A DNA stretch of 64,000 bases from Chiridota heheva (Eukaryota > Echinodermata > Holothuroidea > Apodida > Chiridotidae). Both the position numbers and the translations under genes were made by a program. Below the pieces are notes generated by a model, which saw nothing but the letters and a program-made list of their open reading frames with translations, made no database searches and was not told the origin of the DNA. Of the stretch, positions 13,201 through 22,500 are shown piece by piece. Location: positions 1,215,001 through 1,279,000 of the forward strand of contig JAIGNY010000589.1 of the NCBI GenBank assembly GCA_020152595.1, given 5' to 3'. Position 1 is the stretch's first letter. Every line of letters starts with the position of its first letter.

Positions 13201-15045
13201 TTATAGTTTCTCTATTAGGTTATAGTTTCTCTATTAGGTTATAGTTTCTCTATTAGGTTATAGTTTCTCTATTAGGTTAGTGTTTCTCTATTAGGTTAGT
13301 GTTTCTCTATTAGGTTAGTGTTTCTCTATTAGGTTAGTGTTTCTCTATTAGGTTATAGTTTCTCTATTAGGTTATAGTTTCTCTATTAGGTTATAGTTTC
13401 TCTATTAGGTTATAGTTTCTCTATTAGGTTATAGTTTCTCTATTAGGTTATAGTTTCTCTATTAGGTTAGTGTTTCTCTATAAGGTTAGTGTTTCTCTAT
13501 TAGGTTATAGTTTCTCTATTAGGTTATAGTTTCTCTATTAGGTTATAGTTTCTCTATTAGATTATAGTTTCTCTATTAGATTATAGTTTCTCTATTAGGT
13601 TATAGATTCTCTATTAGATTATAGTTTCTCTATTAGATTATAGTTTCTCTATTAGGTTAGCTTCAATAGCTTCCTGACATATCCAATGGTTTTCAAACCA
13701 CAATCTGCAGATCTGGAAATATGCAAGAAAATACATACAAACTTTAAGGAATGTGATGATGTACCATCACAACTTGCCTGGTTTCAGTCGTTTATACATA
13801 AATGAGACCGAGCTTTTAACTTTTAACTTAAATATATTCCGTAATAGAATAAAATGTGGTAGTTTCATCACTGTTTAGTTTCTAACTCTATAAAGTGTCC
13901 ATTCAGATCAAATGAACCAGCTTTATATCCAAACTGGCGCTTCAATCATGTATATCTTGCATTGTAATTGTTTGTCTCTTAGTGTGATTTGATGTCCCCT
14001 CAATTTCGGTAGACATTAAATTGTGTTTAATTTGTGGCCCCTTCTGTTCTCCCCTCCATCATCCCCCCCACTTCCCTCCCCCTCCCCCTCCCCCTCCCCC
14101 TTCTTCACACACACACACTTTCTGTAGGCAAATCCCAACCATGCGTAGGCTTACACGCTTATCTGTCATCCAGCAACTCCTCAAATATTCAGTAAGGACA
14201 TTCTGTCAATCATCAGGTTCGTCATTTCCTGGGATAGGGAATCCCGCCCTCCCCCAAAACACACACTTTTAAGAGGGTAGTAAAAAAAATACACTGCTTG
14301 AAAGAATGTTATCCCCAATTTTCATGAGAATTGTCAATCATGGTCACGTGTCTGAAGGAACGCTTATGAATCAAAGATAGCTTAGGGGCATGGCCACAAT
14401 TATCGATCATGGAAATATTGACCTTCATGATTTGATGATTGCTTGTCATCGATGATTTTAGCAATCCCATGTTTTGTAAATTTATTTATCAGCTCTCGAG
14501 AAATTATAAACATTTTTCGCAAAATCGGTGACCGAAAATTGGAGGCGACAGCGAAAGAAATATTTGCAGAGGCCGATATTGATCAGAATGGCGTCATCAA
14601 TTACGAAGGTACGTTTTCAAAAGTGTGCACTCCATAGCGAGCGTTACCAGCAGGGCGGTAATTCTCCTTCACAAATTGGAGGAGGAGGGGAGGGGTGGGG
14701 GTGGGGACATGGGGTCAAGCGTTTCTTCCACAAAGTAGGGTGACAGTGATGTATATATTTTTTATTTTGCCCGAAAAAGGACAAATCGCACAGGAATTAC
14801 AGCCCTGATCACCAGCGCCACAATTTTGGGGGCAGTCTCACTTGGGTGGGTAATCTGGTGAATAAGTCTTGTTAGAAACAGTGATAAACAGTTTGCAGTC
14901 AGACCATGTGATGAAAAATATTGTCCCTCACACTCACCCCACCCCTCTCATAGCCACATTTATTTCAGGTGAAAAAGTGTCATAATGAAGCACTATTGCA
15001 TGCTTTTTTCCTTCAGAATTTGCGAACCTTCTGGTTGCAGAGTAA
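1234..15045 (+). CDS. Calmodulin-like EF-hand protein, six exons
   Basis: Predicted exons are 1234-1236, 5428-5473, 8142-8285, 11404-11530, 14493-14608 and 15017-15045; all junctions are GT-AG and phases agree (0,1,1,2,1), giving 154 aa against 149 for calmodulin. The ATG followed at once by GTGAGT is the classic calmodulin-gene first exon. Four EF hands are visible: loop 1 at residues 26-37 (DEYDDGTIPTKK), loop 2 at 62-73 (DEDANGLIEFPN), loop 3 at 99-110 (DRDGSGTIDSRE) and loop 4 at 135-146 (DIDQNGVINYEE). Loops 3 and 4 have the acidic residue at position 12; loops 1 (Lys) and 2 (Asn) do not, and loop 1 has Tyr at position 3. The C-lobe should therefore bind calcium and the N-lobe poorly (inference from the EF-hand rule). 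It could be a calmodulin, troponin-C or centrin relative; the ADQLTEGEI start favours calmodulin. It faces D2HGDH tail to tail. Confidence 0.85.
1830..2285. repeat. Degenerate GGAAATTTCC-type tract, locus 1
   Basis: About a dozen imperfect units of roughly 30-40 bp, each with a core like GGGAAATTTCCTTCATTTT. It lies in intron 1 of the calmodulin-like gene. The open frames here are by-products of the T-rich repeat. The same kind of tract recurs at 10360-10700 and 11885-12250. Confidence 0.75.
2540..3735 (+). mobile_element. Non-LTR retrotransposon 3' end (I-type, RNase H region)
   Basis: A 5'-truncated, frame-broken LINE. Around 2871-2965 it reads like an RNase H segment (VIFFDSESVLTGIL), then ANKVANNAL near 3050. 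A C-terminal Cys/His motif (CPTCNTELSIKHILLRC) is read in the frame at 3249-3494. The 3' end is a short conserved tail ending TCGCGGTACAGTTAAACATC followed by a CAAAC-rich repeat (3675-3730). RNase H plus this Cys/His end is typical of the I superclade. It sits in intron 1 of the calmodulin-like gene in sense orientation. Related 3' ends occur at 12915, 17195, 25205, 30106 and 41922. Confidence 0.8.
3822..4442. repeat. Direct repeat pair of about 112 bp
   Basis: 3822-3933 and 4331-4442 are near-identical and share the stretch around AAACTGTCCAATTTTGCA through CTCGGAACTTATACTT. They are separated by about 400 bp of unremarkable AT-rich sequence. Confidence 0.8.
4716..5211. mobile_element. MITE with inverted termini of about 35 bp
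   Basis: The left end starts ATTATTAGTCC and contains GCATGCCTATTAAT. The right end carries ATTAATAGGCATGC and ends GGACCAATAAT, the imperfect reverse complement. The roughly 495-bp element has no coding capacity. A possible 3-bp target duplication (GAA) flanks it; the family is unknown. Confidence 0.65.
5428..5473 (+). CDS. Exon 2 of calmodulin-like gene
   Basis: It encodes ANASYADQLTEGEIN plus the first base of the next codon. The acceptor is ACTCAG and the donor GTAAGT. ADQLTEGEI matches the start of calmodulin. Confidence 0.85.
5568..6040. repeat. Foldback element with C-tract and G-tract arms
   Basis: The left arm (polyC with AGTAAATTTTGGCCCC) pairs imperfectly with the right arm (GGGGCCCAAATTTAC with polyG). 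An inner pair GTGAATTTGGTTC / GAACCAAATTCAC is perfect. It lies in intron 2 of the calmodulin-like gene. Confidence 0.6.
6450..7226. mobile_element. Non-autonomous element with long inverted repeats, interrupted by a SINE
   Basis: The left end (CATGTCCATTTTACAATGAA, then GAGGACTTCAAA) is the inverted match of the right end (TTTGAAGTCCTCTTTCAT ... GATGGACATG). The similarity extends inward past GGAGATAT..AAGTTTA and GTGTA.AAA.GACTG, giving arms of about 170 bp once the SINE at 6516-6755 is ignored. Related pieces occur at 12690-13903, 19590-20690 and 39590-40600. Confidence 0.7.
6516..6755 (+). mobile_element. tRNA-derived SINE
   Basis: The head is tRNA-like, with an A-box-like TGGTGTAGCGG and a B-box-like GGGTTCAAGCC. 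The body is about 170 bp and ends in a short CGT repeat. A perfect 11-bp target duplication, TTCATCAATCT, flanks it at 6505-6515 and 6756-6766. It inserted into one arm of the element at 6450-7226, so it is the younger of the two. Confidence 0.85.
7227..8141. other. Intron 2 remainder, no recognised feature
   Basis: AT-rich intron DNA with C-runs near 7282 and the exon 3 acceptor at its end. No repeat or coding signal is recognised. Confidence 0.4.
8142..8285 (+). CDS. Exon 3 of calmodulin-like gene (EF hand 1)
   Basis: The acceptor is TTTTCAG and the donor GTAAGT. It encodes residues 17-64: EF hand 1, the linker helix (KLTEVMKSLGQNL) and the first residues of loop 2. Confidence 0.9.
9230..10140. 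repeat. 157-bp tandem repeat with an inverted flank
   Basis: About four imperfect units of roughly 157 bp run from 9230 to 9830, marked by AGATATCTTGATG at 9381, 9538 and 9696 and by CCCCACCCCTC. From about 9880 to 10140 the same sequence appears inverted twice (AAGATATC.CAAGAACTGAT.ATTGGATTTG), so the locus can fold back. A degenerate single unit lies at 12470-12660. It is in intron 3 of the calmodulin-like gene. Confidence 0.75.
10360..10700. repeat. Degenerate GGAAATTTCC-type tract, locus 2
   Basis: T-rich imperfect repeat with cores such as GAAATTTGCTT and GGGAAATTTTC. It is the same kind of tract as at 1830-2285. Confidence 0.7.
10915..11160. repeat. C-rich repeats including a 20-bp minisatellite
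   Basis: CTGTCCCACATGCCATCCCACC is duplicated near 10930. A 20-bp unit close to CATCTGTGCACCTGCCCCCT is repeated about five times at 11060-11155. A related sequence lies at 18490. It is intronic; the open frames here reflect low complexity. Confidence 0.7.
11404..11530 (+). CDS. Exon 4 of calmodulin-like gene (EF hands 2 and 3)
   Basis: The acceptor is TTTTTCCCATAG and the donor GTGAGT. It carries the rest of loop 2, the central linker, and loop 3 through its ninth position. The final two bases form a split Asp codon with exon 5. Confidence 0.9.
11885..12250. repeat. Degenerate GGAAATTTCC-type tract, locus 3
   Basis: Repeated cores such as AGGGAAATTTCCTTCAAT and CGGGAAATTTCATTC, in intron 4 of the calmodulin-like gene. 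Confidence 0.7.
12690..13903. mobile_element. Second member of the long-inverted-repeat family, expanded by a minisatellite
   Basis: The left part (AAGTCCTCTTCAAATGGGTA, TATCTTATTCCGTTTGGGAG) and right part (GATGATGTACCATCACAACT, GTTTCAGTCGTTTATACATAAATGAGAC) resemble the arms of the element at 6450-7226. Between them sit a LINE 3' end with a CAAA tail (12900-12970) and the 19-bp minisatellite. Confidence 0.5.
13009..13659. repeat. 19-bp minisatellite, about 34 copies
   Basis: The unit is close to TAGTTTCTCTATTATGTTA. Variants occur in blocks: ATTATG units first, then ATTAGG units, a block with GTTAGTG, ATTAGG again, a short second GTTAGTG block, and finally ATTAGATTA units. It lies in intron 4 of the calmodulin-like gene. 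Confidence 0.95.
14493..14608 (+). CDS. Exon 5 of calmodulin-like gene (EF hands 3 and 4)
   Basis: The acceptor is TTTATCAG and the donor GTACGT. It completes loop 3 with its position-12 Glu and encodes the helix IINIFRKIG and most of loop 4. Confidence 0.9.
15017..15045 (+). CDS. Exon 6 of calmodulin-like gene (C-terminus)
   Basis: The acceptor is CCTTCAG. It encodes EFANLLVAE followed by TAA, completing loop 4 and the last helix. No clear AATAAA signal is seen in the next few hundred bases. Confidence 0.85.
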
Positions 15046-15670
15046 GGGATCAAGACTAATGTGCACGCCTGCAGCACCAGTGGACGGGGCAAACAGTGGG
15101 GAACACTGCAAGAGAATGCTGTCAAAAGTTCCTGTAAAATATGAAAATGAACAAAAGTGTACAGAGATTAATACTCTAAGTTTTCTACATTATTGAGAAC
15201 TATATACTTCTTTGAGGATGTCATGGGAATTGCAAGGGATGCTTTTCATCGTGTAAGAGAGATTGGTTTTGGCAGACAGCCTAGTCTGGGGATGGACCCC
15301 TAAAGATATGTTATTTAATTTTGCTGAGGAAAAAAAATTGTTTTTAGCGTACAAAAATGGAAGATCTGTTTGACATAAAACATTCATGTGATCATGTTTT
15401 GTTATCAATATCTGTGGTTAAAGTGGAGGATGTTGTCAGTACCAAGATGATCAATTGGGTCGCAACTTCAGATACATGAAGAACACTACCCCTAGAACGT
15501 AGTAGTTTCTTACTGTAGGTAGTCCAGCATTTGTGTATCTGATCCCTACATTGATCAGTGGTCATGCCTGGATTTTGACGCAGGAGGCAAGAGAGGGGCA
15601 GCTTTGTTTCATAGGGAGCAATGGTCTATAGATTGGACAAAAGGTTTCACCCATAGAAAATTTTCTCCGA
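15046..15670. other. 3' flank of the calmodulin-like gene
   Basis: It probably contains the 3' UTR. There is no canonical polyadenylation signal near the stop and no recognised element. Confidence 0.4.
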
Positions 15671-16486
15671 GCAAGGGGGAAAGCGAACTCATGAGGAAAC
15701 TGCCCCCCACCCTAGTCCCACCACTGCCCTTGACAGCTTAATGTCCCGACAGAGGAATGAATGAATGCTTGCTGTCATCGCCCATGAATTCTTGATTGTG
15801 GCTTTCAACATATCATATTCATTGCAATATTACCATTCCGCAGTCTGTCACGTAATTCACAGGCTGCGGAATGGCCCTAGCAGATCCCTGGGAGACCTCA
15901 GGGGTCTGCTAGGGCCATCTGTAGTCCGTCACGTAATTCACAGACTGCAGAATTGTTAACATTATTATTCAAAACGAAATAAAAAAGAAACACCATGCAA
16001 GTTGATATAATTCTCAGCATTTCATTACATATATTCTGTTTATTTACACTTCTGTAATAATTACACTCATACCAAGGGGCAAGGGGGAAAGCGAACTCAT
16101 GAGGAAACTGCCCCCCACCCTAGTCCCACCACTGCCCTTGACAGCTTAATGTCCCGACAGAGGAATGAATGAATGCTTGCTGTCATCGCCCATGAGTTCT
16201 TGATTGTGGCTTTCAACATATCATATTCATTGCAATATTACCATTCCGCAGTCTGTCACGTAATTCACAGGCTGCGGAATGGCCCTAGCAGATCCCTGGG
16301 AGACCTCGGGGGTCTGCTAGGGCCATCAACAGTCCGTCACGTAATTCACAGACTGCAGAATTGTTAACATTATTATTCAAAACGAAATAAAAAAGAAACA
16401 CCATGCAAGTTGATATAATTCTCAGCATTTCATTATATATAATCTGTTCATTTACACTTCTGTCATAATCACACTCATACCAATAT
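15671..16486. repeat. 408-bp tandem duplication with nested hairpins
   Basis: 15671-16078 and 16079-16486 are near-identical direct copies with only scattered differences. Each carries three adjacent inverted repeats. In copy 1 these are ATTCCGCAG/CTGCGGAAT (15835-15843, 15864-15872), the 14-bp perfect ATGGCCCTAGCAGA/TCTGCTAGGGCCAT (15871-15884, 15905-15918) and CTGTAGTC/GACTGCAG (15919-15926, 15943-15950). The outer two share the loop core GTCACGTAATTCACA. It lies in the gap between the convergent genes. Confidence 0.9.
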
Positions 16487-16692
16487 AAAATATTATCATA
16501 AAATTCAATTTCAGTTTCTCTAAAAAAAAATGAATGTGCAATAAACTAAACAAAAGCGTTACACACCAAACCTTTTCTGTCCAGCTTTAAAAATTGCATA
16601 AAGAACATCTACAAATATGATTAGTACTTCTAGATATGATACTCTCACAACTTCCAGAAATACATATAGAAAAGATAATTAGTACTTCTATA

Positions 16693-16966
16693 AGTTATGT
16701 AATAAACTGCAAGTAATGTAATAACCACTGGGTTATGTAATACAAATATCTGTTATGTAATAATGCTGCATTGTCATAAAAATTGCTGTTATGTAATAAA
16801 ACCTGCTGCATTTTGTTATACAAATTTCCCATGTTTGTAATAATAAAGTTTTGAAACACGTAGTGTAATAAAGAATTTACTTTACATGTTATGTAATAAC
16901 ATGATAACCTGTCTTTATGCAAGTTCAACTGAAAATATTACATTACTCGCAGTTTATTACATAACT
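16693..16966. mobile_element. 274-bp MITE with 31-bp inverted repeats
   Basis: The left arm 16693-16723 and right arm 16936-16966 are reverse complements with one mismatch. The motif GTTATGTAATA in the arm also recurs internally at about 16733, 16753, 16789 and 16889. There is no coding capacity and no clear target duplication. Confidence 0.75.
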
Positions 16967-17149
16967 CGGTGTAACAGGACTAATGAAACTAGAACCAGCA
17001 ATAGCTATAAACTTTTGTAACACTGAACCATTTTCTTCTTTTTGCCAATACAGTAATCCCTGAATCATCTGAGGTAGTCAAAGGTAGTTCAAATAAATAG
17101 TAAATATTTTGCATGAATTTAAGCTAACTACCAAGTAGTTATCTTCCTT

Positions 17150-17275
17150 ACGAACCTTCCATCTCATCACTATCCTAACTCTTACACCATTATATAATAA
17201 CACCCTCTTGGCACATTTGACTCTGACTGTCGCGGTGCCGTTAAACATCAACAAACCAAACCAAACCAAGTAGAG
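17150..17275 (+). mobile_element. Short LINE 3' end (same family as 2540-3735)
   Basis: It shares CACCCTCTTGGCACATTTGA and TCGCGGTGCCGTTAAACATC, and ends in a CAAAC-rich tail. Only the last 125 bp or so are present. Confidence 0.8.
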
Positions 17276-17497
17276 ATTCACTGGAACTTGGTTCTGGCCG
17301 GAACATGATATTTTAAAGTTCTGGTTCCAACCAGAACCTCAGTGTAAATGTTGCACCGGAACTTCATCAATTTTTTGTTATGATATATTCTCCACAACAA
17401 TACATATTCAATGCTCAATTTAATTGCCATGTCAAAAACTGTAGTGCATAAGCTAGCAGAAAAGACAAAAACAAGAGCCAAAAACTTCAAACGTTGG

Positions 17498-17842
17498 AAT
17501 TTTGACAATAGTTTGTACAGTTTTGACAATAGTTTGTACAGTTTTGACAAGAGATTGTACAGTTTTGACAATAGTTTGTACAGTTTTGACAATAGTTTGT
17601 ACAGTTTTGACAATAGTTTGTACAGTTTTGACAATAGTTTGTACAATTTTGACAATAGTTTGTACAGTTTTGACAATAGTTTGTACAGTTTTGACAATAG
17701 TTTGTACAGTTTTGACAATAGTTTGTACAGTTTTGACAATAGTTTGTACAGTTTTGACAATAGTTTGTACAGTTTTGACAATAGTTTGTACAGTTTTGAC
17801 AATAGTTTGTACAGTTTTGACAATAGTTTGTACAGTTTTGAG
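17498..17842. repeat. 21-bp minisatellite, about 16 copies
   Basis: The unit is close to TTTTGACAATAGTTTGTACAG, with one divergent copy (GACAAGAGATTGTACAG) near 17547. Because 21 is divisible by three and the unit lacks stops in several frames, long open frames appear on both strands (17411-17890 +, 17278-17898 -). These are by-products; no gene is supported. Confidence 0.95.
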
Positions 17843-17849
17843 TTATGGC

Positions 17850-19087
17850 TGCTCAATCTTACATTAGTTTTTAATTTATGCAAAATATAACACATCAAAA
17901 TCTTTATGTAATTCTGTGAATTTCATTTCTTAATCTCAGTCACTGAAAATGGTGGGAAAGCCAGTCCTGGCTTATGAGCCTAAACTTTTATAATTTTTCA
18001 GAATAATCAGCTTAAATTTTTCAGGATAAGGAGCCTAGATTGTTTTTATCTTTTTTAGAATACTTTTTTTTTTTCTGAATCATGATCAGTCTTATATCTT
18101 ATTTTACACAGATTTTGTATCAAAATCCTTTAATTTTGTTTCAAAAACTGATTTGAAATTTAAAGATAAAAATCTGCTGCAATAATTGAATGGAACAAGA
18201 TATCAGTGCTTTCCTCACAATTTTGCTTGCTCTTTACCCCTTTACCACGCAGCGATTTCATCGCCATTTTGGGTGCCACATCTTGGACTCGCCTCCCAAG
18301 GGTGTTTTCAAAAAAGTGCTGGTAAGAGTAAGGGTTAACCACTAACCTAATCATTTATATAAACACATTGATTTGGCAGTATAAATTTCTAAAATTCATT
18401 CTGAAATATTGACTCAAATTTTTCATTCCTTATTCTAACCAGATATCACGAATAAAACAAATTTCCTCGCTGTTGATAAAACCTTTCACCCTCTGTCCCA
18501 CATGCCATTCCACCATCCTCCTCCCAACCTCCTCTCCTCACCAATTTTGTCGGCGAGGGGACAATAAAGATACCATTTAAAAACAAAATATCTCCACTGC
18601 AGTGTATTTCATATTCTTCCTATAACCGCATTTTATATACTTTTGATCAAGATTTTTAACAAATTGTCCAATTTGCAAAACTATTCATTTTGATTTTTTT
18701 TAAGAGGATGAATTATTTTTTGAATACAGAGTTGATTGAAATACTGGTTAGGCTTTGCAAGTCGATTTTTGATAATGATAAATTTAATCCCATATGATAC
18801 ACAAGTAATCATAAGTAATATGCTAACAGATTTGACCAATAGGACAAAGCTTGACATGGAATAAACTTGTTTTTAATAACATCAGAGCCTTCGAAATATC
18901 AGTGGTCATGCATGTTCAACTTGCAATAAAAAGAAAAAAAAGTTTGAGAAATTGTTCCAAAATCAAAGATATACCAAAGTTTAAATTTCTATCACATACT
19001 TCACTTATCTGTTCAGTTGCCTTTGCATGGTGAGTACAAAAATAATATTCTGATAAAAATGTATAAATGCTTCCCACTCATAGATGA
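17850..19087. other. Intergenic AT-rich DNA
   Basis: It contains the putative 3' UTR of D2HGDH near 19087 and a C-rich repeat fragment at 18480-18560 related to 10920. No gene is recognised. Confidence 0.4.
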
Positions 19088-19513
19088 TCAACTTTTATCT
19101 GGTATAGTCTTATATGGATTCATAATCCCTTTCGGATCAAAAAGTGTCTTTATTTTCTGCATTGTTAAAACTGCACTATCAGATTTACTAAAACCAATGC
19201 AGTTTCTTTTCTTTAATCCGAGGCCGTGTTCTGCACTAATGCTGCCTTGCGTGGCAGCGACCCACTCAAAAACAAACGGTTCTATCATAGCGAGAAAGTC
19301 TTTACTCAGAGTTGGCGCTACAATATTCACATGTATGTTACCGTCCGCAACATGGCCGTAGGCAGCCACGTGAGTTGCTTTGTCTCCGAGTTTCTCCCTA
19401 AGGCAAGGAACCAGGTCGTAAAACTTGTCCAAAGGAATAGAAAAGTCATACTTGTAAATGACCCCCGCCCGAACCAATGCGATAGTTATTGTCTCTCTGA
19501 TATTCCACAAAGT
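19088..19513 (-). CDS. D2HGDH: D2HGDH exon 7 (C-terminal catalytic region)
   Basis: It encodes residues 432-572 and the TGA stop at 19088-19090. It carries [12 protein letters not shown] (metal His pair) and ISAEHGLG. The acceptor is TTCATTACAG. Confidence 0.95.
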   Translation of the reverse strand, partial: TLWNIRETITIALVRAGVIYKYDFSIPLDKFYDLVPCLREKLGDKATHVAAYGHVADGNIHVNIVAPTLSKDFLAMIEPFVFEWVAATQGSISAEHGLGLKKRNCIGFSKSDSAVLTMQKIKTLFDPKGIMNPYKTIPDKS

Positions 19514-22500
19514 CTGTAATGAACAAAAAAGATGCATTGAAGGATTATTAGTACAGTGATCAGACAAGTTCAACTTATATGAAAGAGGAATTTAAATGAC
19601 ATAACAAGGTGAAAAAACTACTTAAATATCTTATTCCGTTAAAGAGATATTCGATTAAAAGTTCTGTCTCATTTGTGTAGAAATAAGTGGAGAGGAAAGT
19701 CTACTTTAGGAGGCTGGCATCCTCATCTTCACTTGCACAACAACTGAAACAGTATTTTTGAAGAAAATTTATCAACCTTTTTTGGTATCTGATATTTTTT
19801 ACTTTCTTCAGGTGGAAAACTACAGTTACTTCAACATGATCCTCTTTGATTATTTTCACCAATGGTTTGTAGCCACAAAATTGCAGGAGAAATACAGAAA
19901 AACTTTTGTGGAGAATGTGATGTCACAACTAGTCTTCTGTATTCAGTCATTTCTACAAAATAAAAGGACAATAAGAAGGAACAAAAAGATGAAGAACATG
20001 TTAAAAAAAATTATTCTTTTAAGGAGATACTCAAGTTTCATTTGAATTTTGTACAAATGACTGAAAACAGACTACAGTAATTACATTACGTGCTCCCATA
20101 CGTTTCTTAAGGAGATACTCAAGTTTCATTTGAATTTTGTACAAATGACTGAAAACAGACTACAGTAATTACATTACGTGCTCCCATACGTTTCTTAAGG
20201 AGATACTTAAGTTTCATTTGAATTTTGTACAAATGACTGAAAACAGACTACAGTAATTACATTACGTGCTCCCATACGTTTCTTAAGGAGATACTCAAGT
20301 TTCATTTGAATTTTGTACAAATGACTGAAAACAGACTACAGTAATTACATTACATGCTCCCATACATTTGAGTCTTTGCGCATTTTATCTAATCACTTTC
20401 TGAGATTTTGAAACAAATTTAACAATGGCTGCCACAAGAGTACTTGAATGCAAGAATCTAGTCATATTACTTTTATTTATCCCCCAATAAATTTTACAAA
20501 AGCAATTTCCTCAGTTAGTGTAAATTTCATGATTACTTTTCCAAAGATTACATTCAAAATTGTTCAGAAAGTGAGGATATGACATCACTCAGATGTCTAC
20601 AGTAGACTTTCTACACCAGTTATTTCATACAAACGGTGCAGCTTTTAAAATTCAATAACTCCTGAATGGAACAAGATATTTATTTAAGTAGTTTTTTGTG
20701 TTCTCAGAGAGAGGTGGAGTGGCTCGGTGGTTAAGGAGTAAAGCTCGTATTCAAAAGGTACTGGGTTGATTCCCGTCGTCAGCGCTGCATTGTGTCCTTG
20801 TGCAAGACACTTTACTCTACTTGCTTCAGTCCACTCAGCTGTAAAATGAGTACCAGCACTGCTCAGGGGGATTAATCTGCGATGGACTAGCATGCCGTAC
20901 AGGGGGAGCCATGTACTCTCATCCACATGTGACATGGAAACCAGAGATTAAGCACCGGCTCTATGAGCCTAATGGCTCAGATGGATTTACCTTTGTGCTC
21001 ATTTTTTTTTTTTTTTGGCCTCTGTCATTTAGAAACACAATTCCAGAATAAACCTTTTATGAATACTTGTAGAGCACCAACCTTCACTCTTGTAGTGTCC
21101 GTAGCAACTGTTCCATCCTGAATATAGTTTTTATTCATGGCGCCCTCTAAAAATGCATTAAGCTTCTCCTCATCGTGATCTTTGTTTGAGCCCGAGGTTT
21201 CCACAATGATATAAAATGGATACTCCTGGCCGAGTGGATTTGTTACGTCATTGTACTTTTCTTGTACCTAAATAAGAAATAAAAATAAAGGTTAAGAGAA
21301 AATACTTTAAATGGCTTCACTGCACTCAGTGGCATAACGGCTATGCACTCTAGGGTGCCAGAACACCGGGCGCCCCAACCAAGGGTATGCCTTGATAAGT
21401 GCCCATACAAAAAATAATCCCCTCTGAATTATCCTGATATCGCCCCGGTAAAGAGCCCCTAAATAATCTTACTGCCCTTCATGCCAGTTTCACCCCCACT
21501 TCAACTAAAGAATCATTTTTTTCCTCTGGCTTCGCCTGCCCTATTTTCACACTCTTACAAATAGTACCCGCATCCTACAAGTACTGCAATTAATTATAAG
21601 ATGTTCATGTATTAAAACAAATTTGAAAGTTTCAAATCATTTTCATACCATTTAGCAAATCAGATGATTGATAAGTGCTGGATAATACATAGATGAAATC
21701 AGTACCAGTTATATTACAAGAGGCATTGATGAAGCTAATGAATAACAAAGCTGCAGGCAAGGATAATATAACTGTCCAGTTGTTAAAAGCTGATATATGC
21801 ACATCAGTATTATGGCTTGACGAGCTGTTCAGAATTGTATGGGAAAAGGAAGTTATACAAAAATCTTGGAAGCAAGGACTGATAACAAAAATACCTAAGA
21901 AAGGCAATACTACTGTATGCAATAACTGGCGCAGAATAACTTTAACATCCGTTATTACCAAGGCAAAGTATTTGGAAGAGTTCTAATCGACAGAATTAGA
22001 AACAGTGTTGACAGTAAGATCAGAGATAAACAGGCTGGATTTAGAAGAGGAAGGAGTTCCACTGAGCAAATTGTCATCCTGCGCAACAATCTAGAACAGG
22101 TGGCTGAATGGCAGTCAACCATATATATCGCCTTGGTTGACTTCGAAAAGGCGTTTGAAAATAATGGCAGCCTATGGTATTCCGTAAACAATAATATGTT
22201 TGATTAAAGCGTTATATAAAGACATTGAATGTGCAGTTTATAGATGGTGGTGTAAAATCTAAATGGTTTCAAGTCAAAAGTGGTGTAAAGCAAGGTGATG
22301 TAATGTCAGGTTCTTTTTCTGATAGTGGTGGACTGGCTGATGAGGAAAACGACTGATGATAACAGGAGTGGAATTAGATGAAAGTTCATGTCAACCCTTA
22401 AGGACTTGGATTTTGCTGATGATATTGCTCTACTTTCCTCTACATATCAACACATGTAAACCAAAGTGACCAGGCTCAATCAGTATGCTTCACAAACTGG

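Noticed and set aside
17278..17898. 206-codon minus-strand frame as a gene
   Set aside because: It is almost entirely the 21-bp minisatellite read in reverse.
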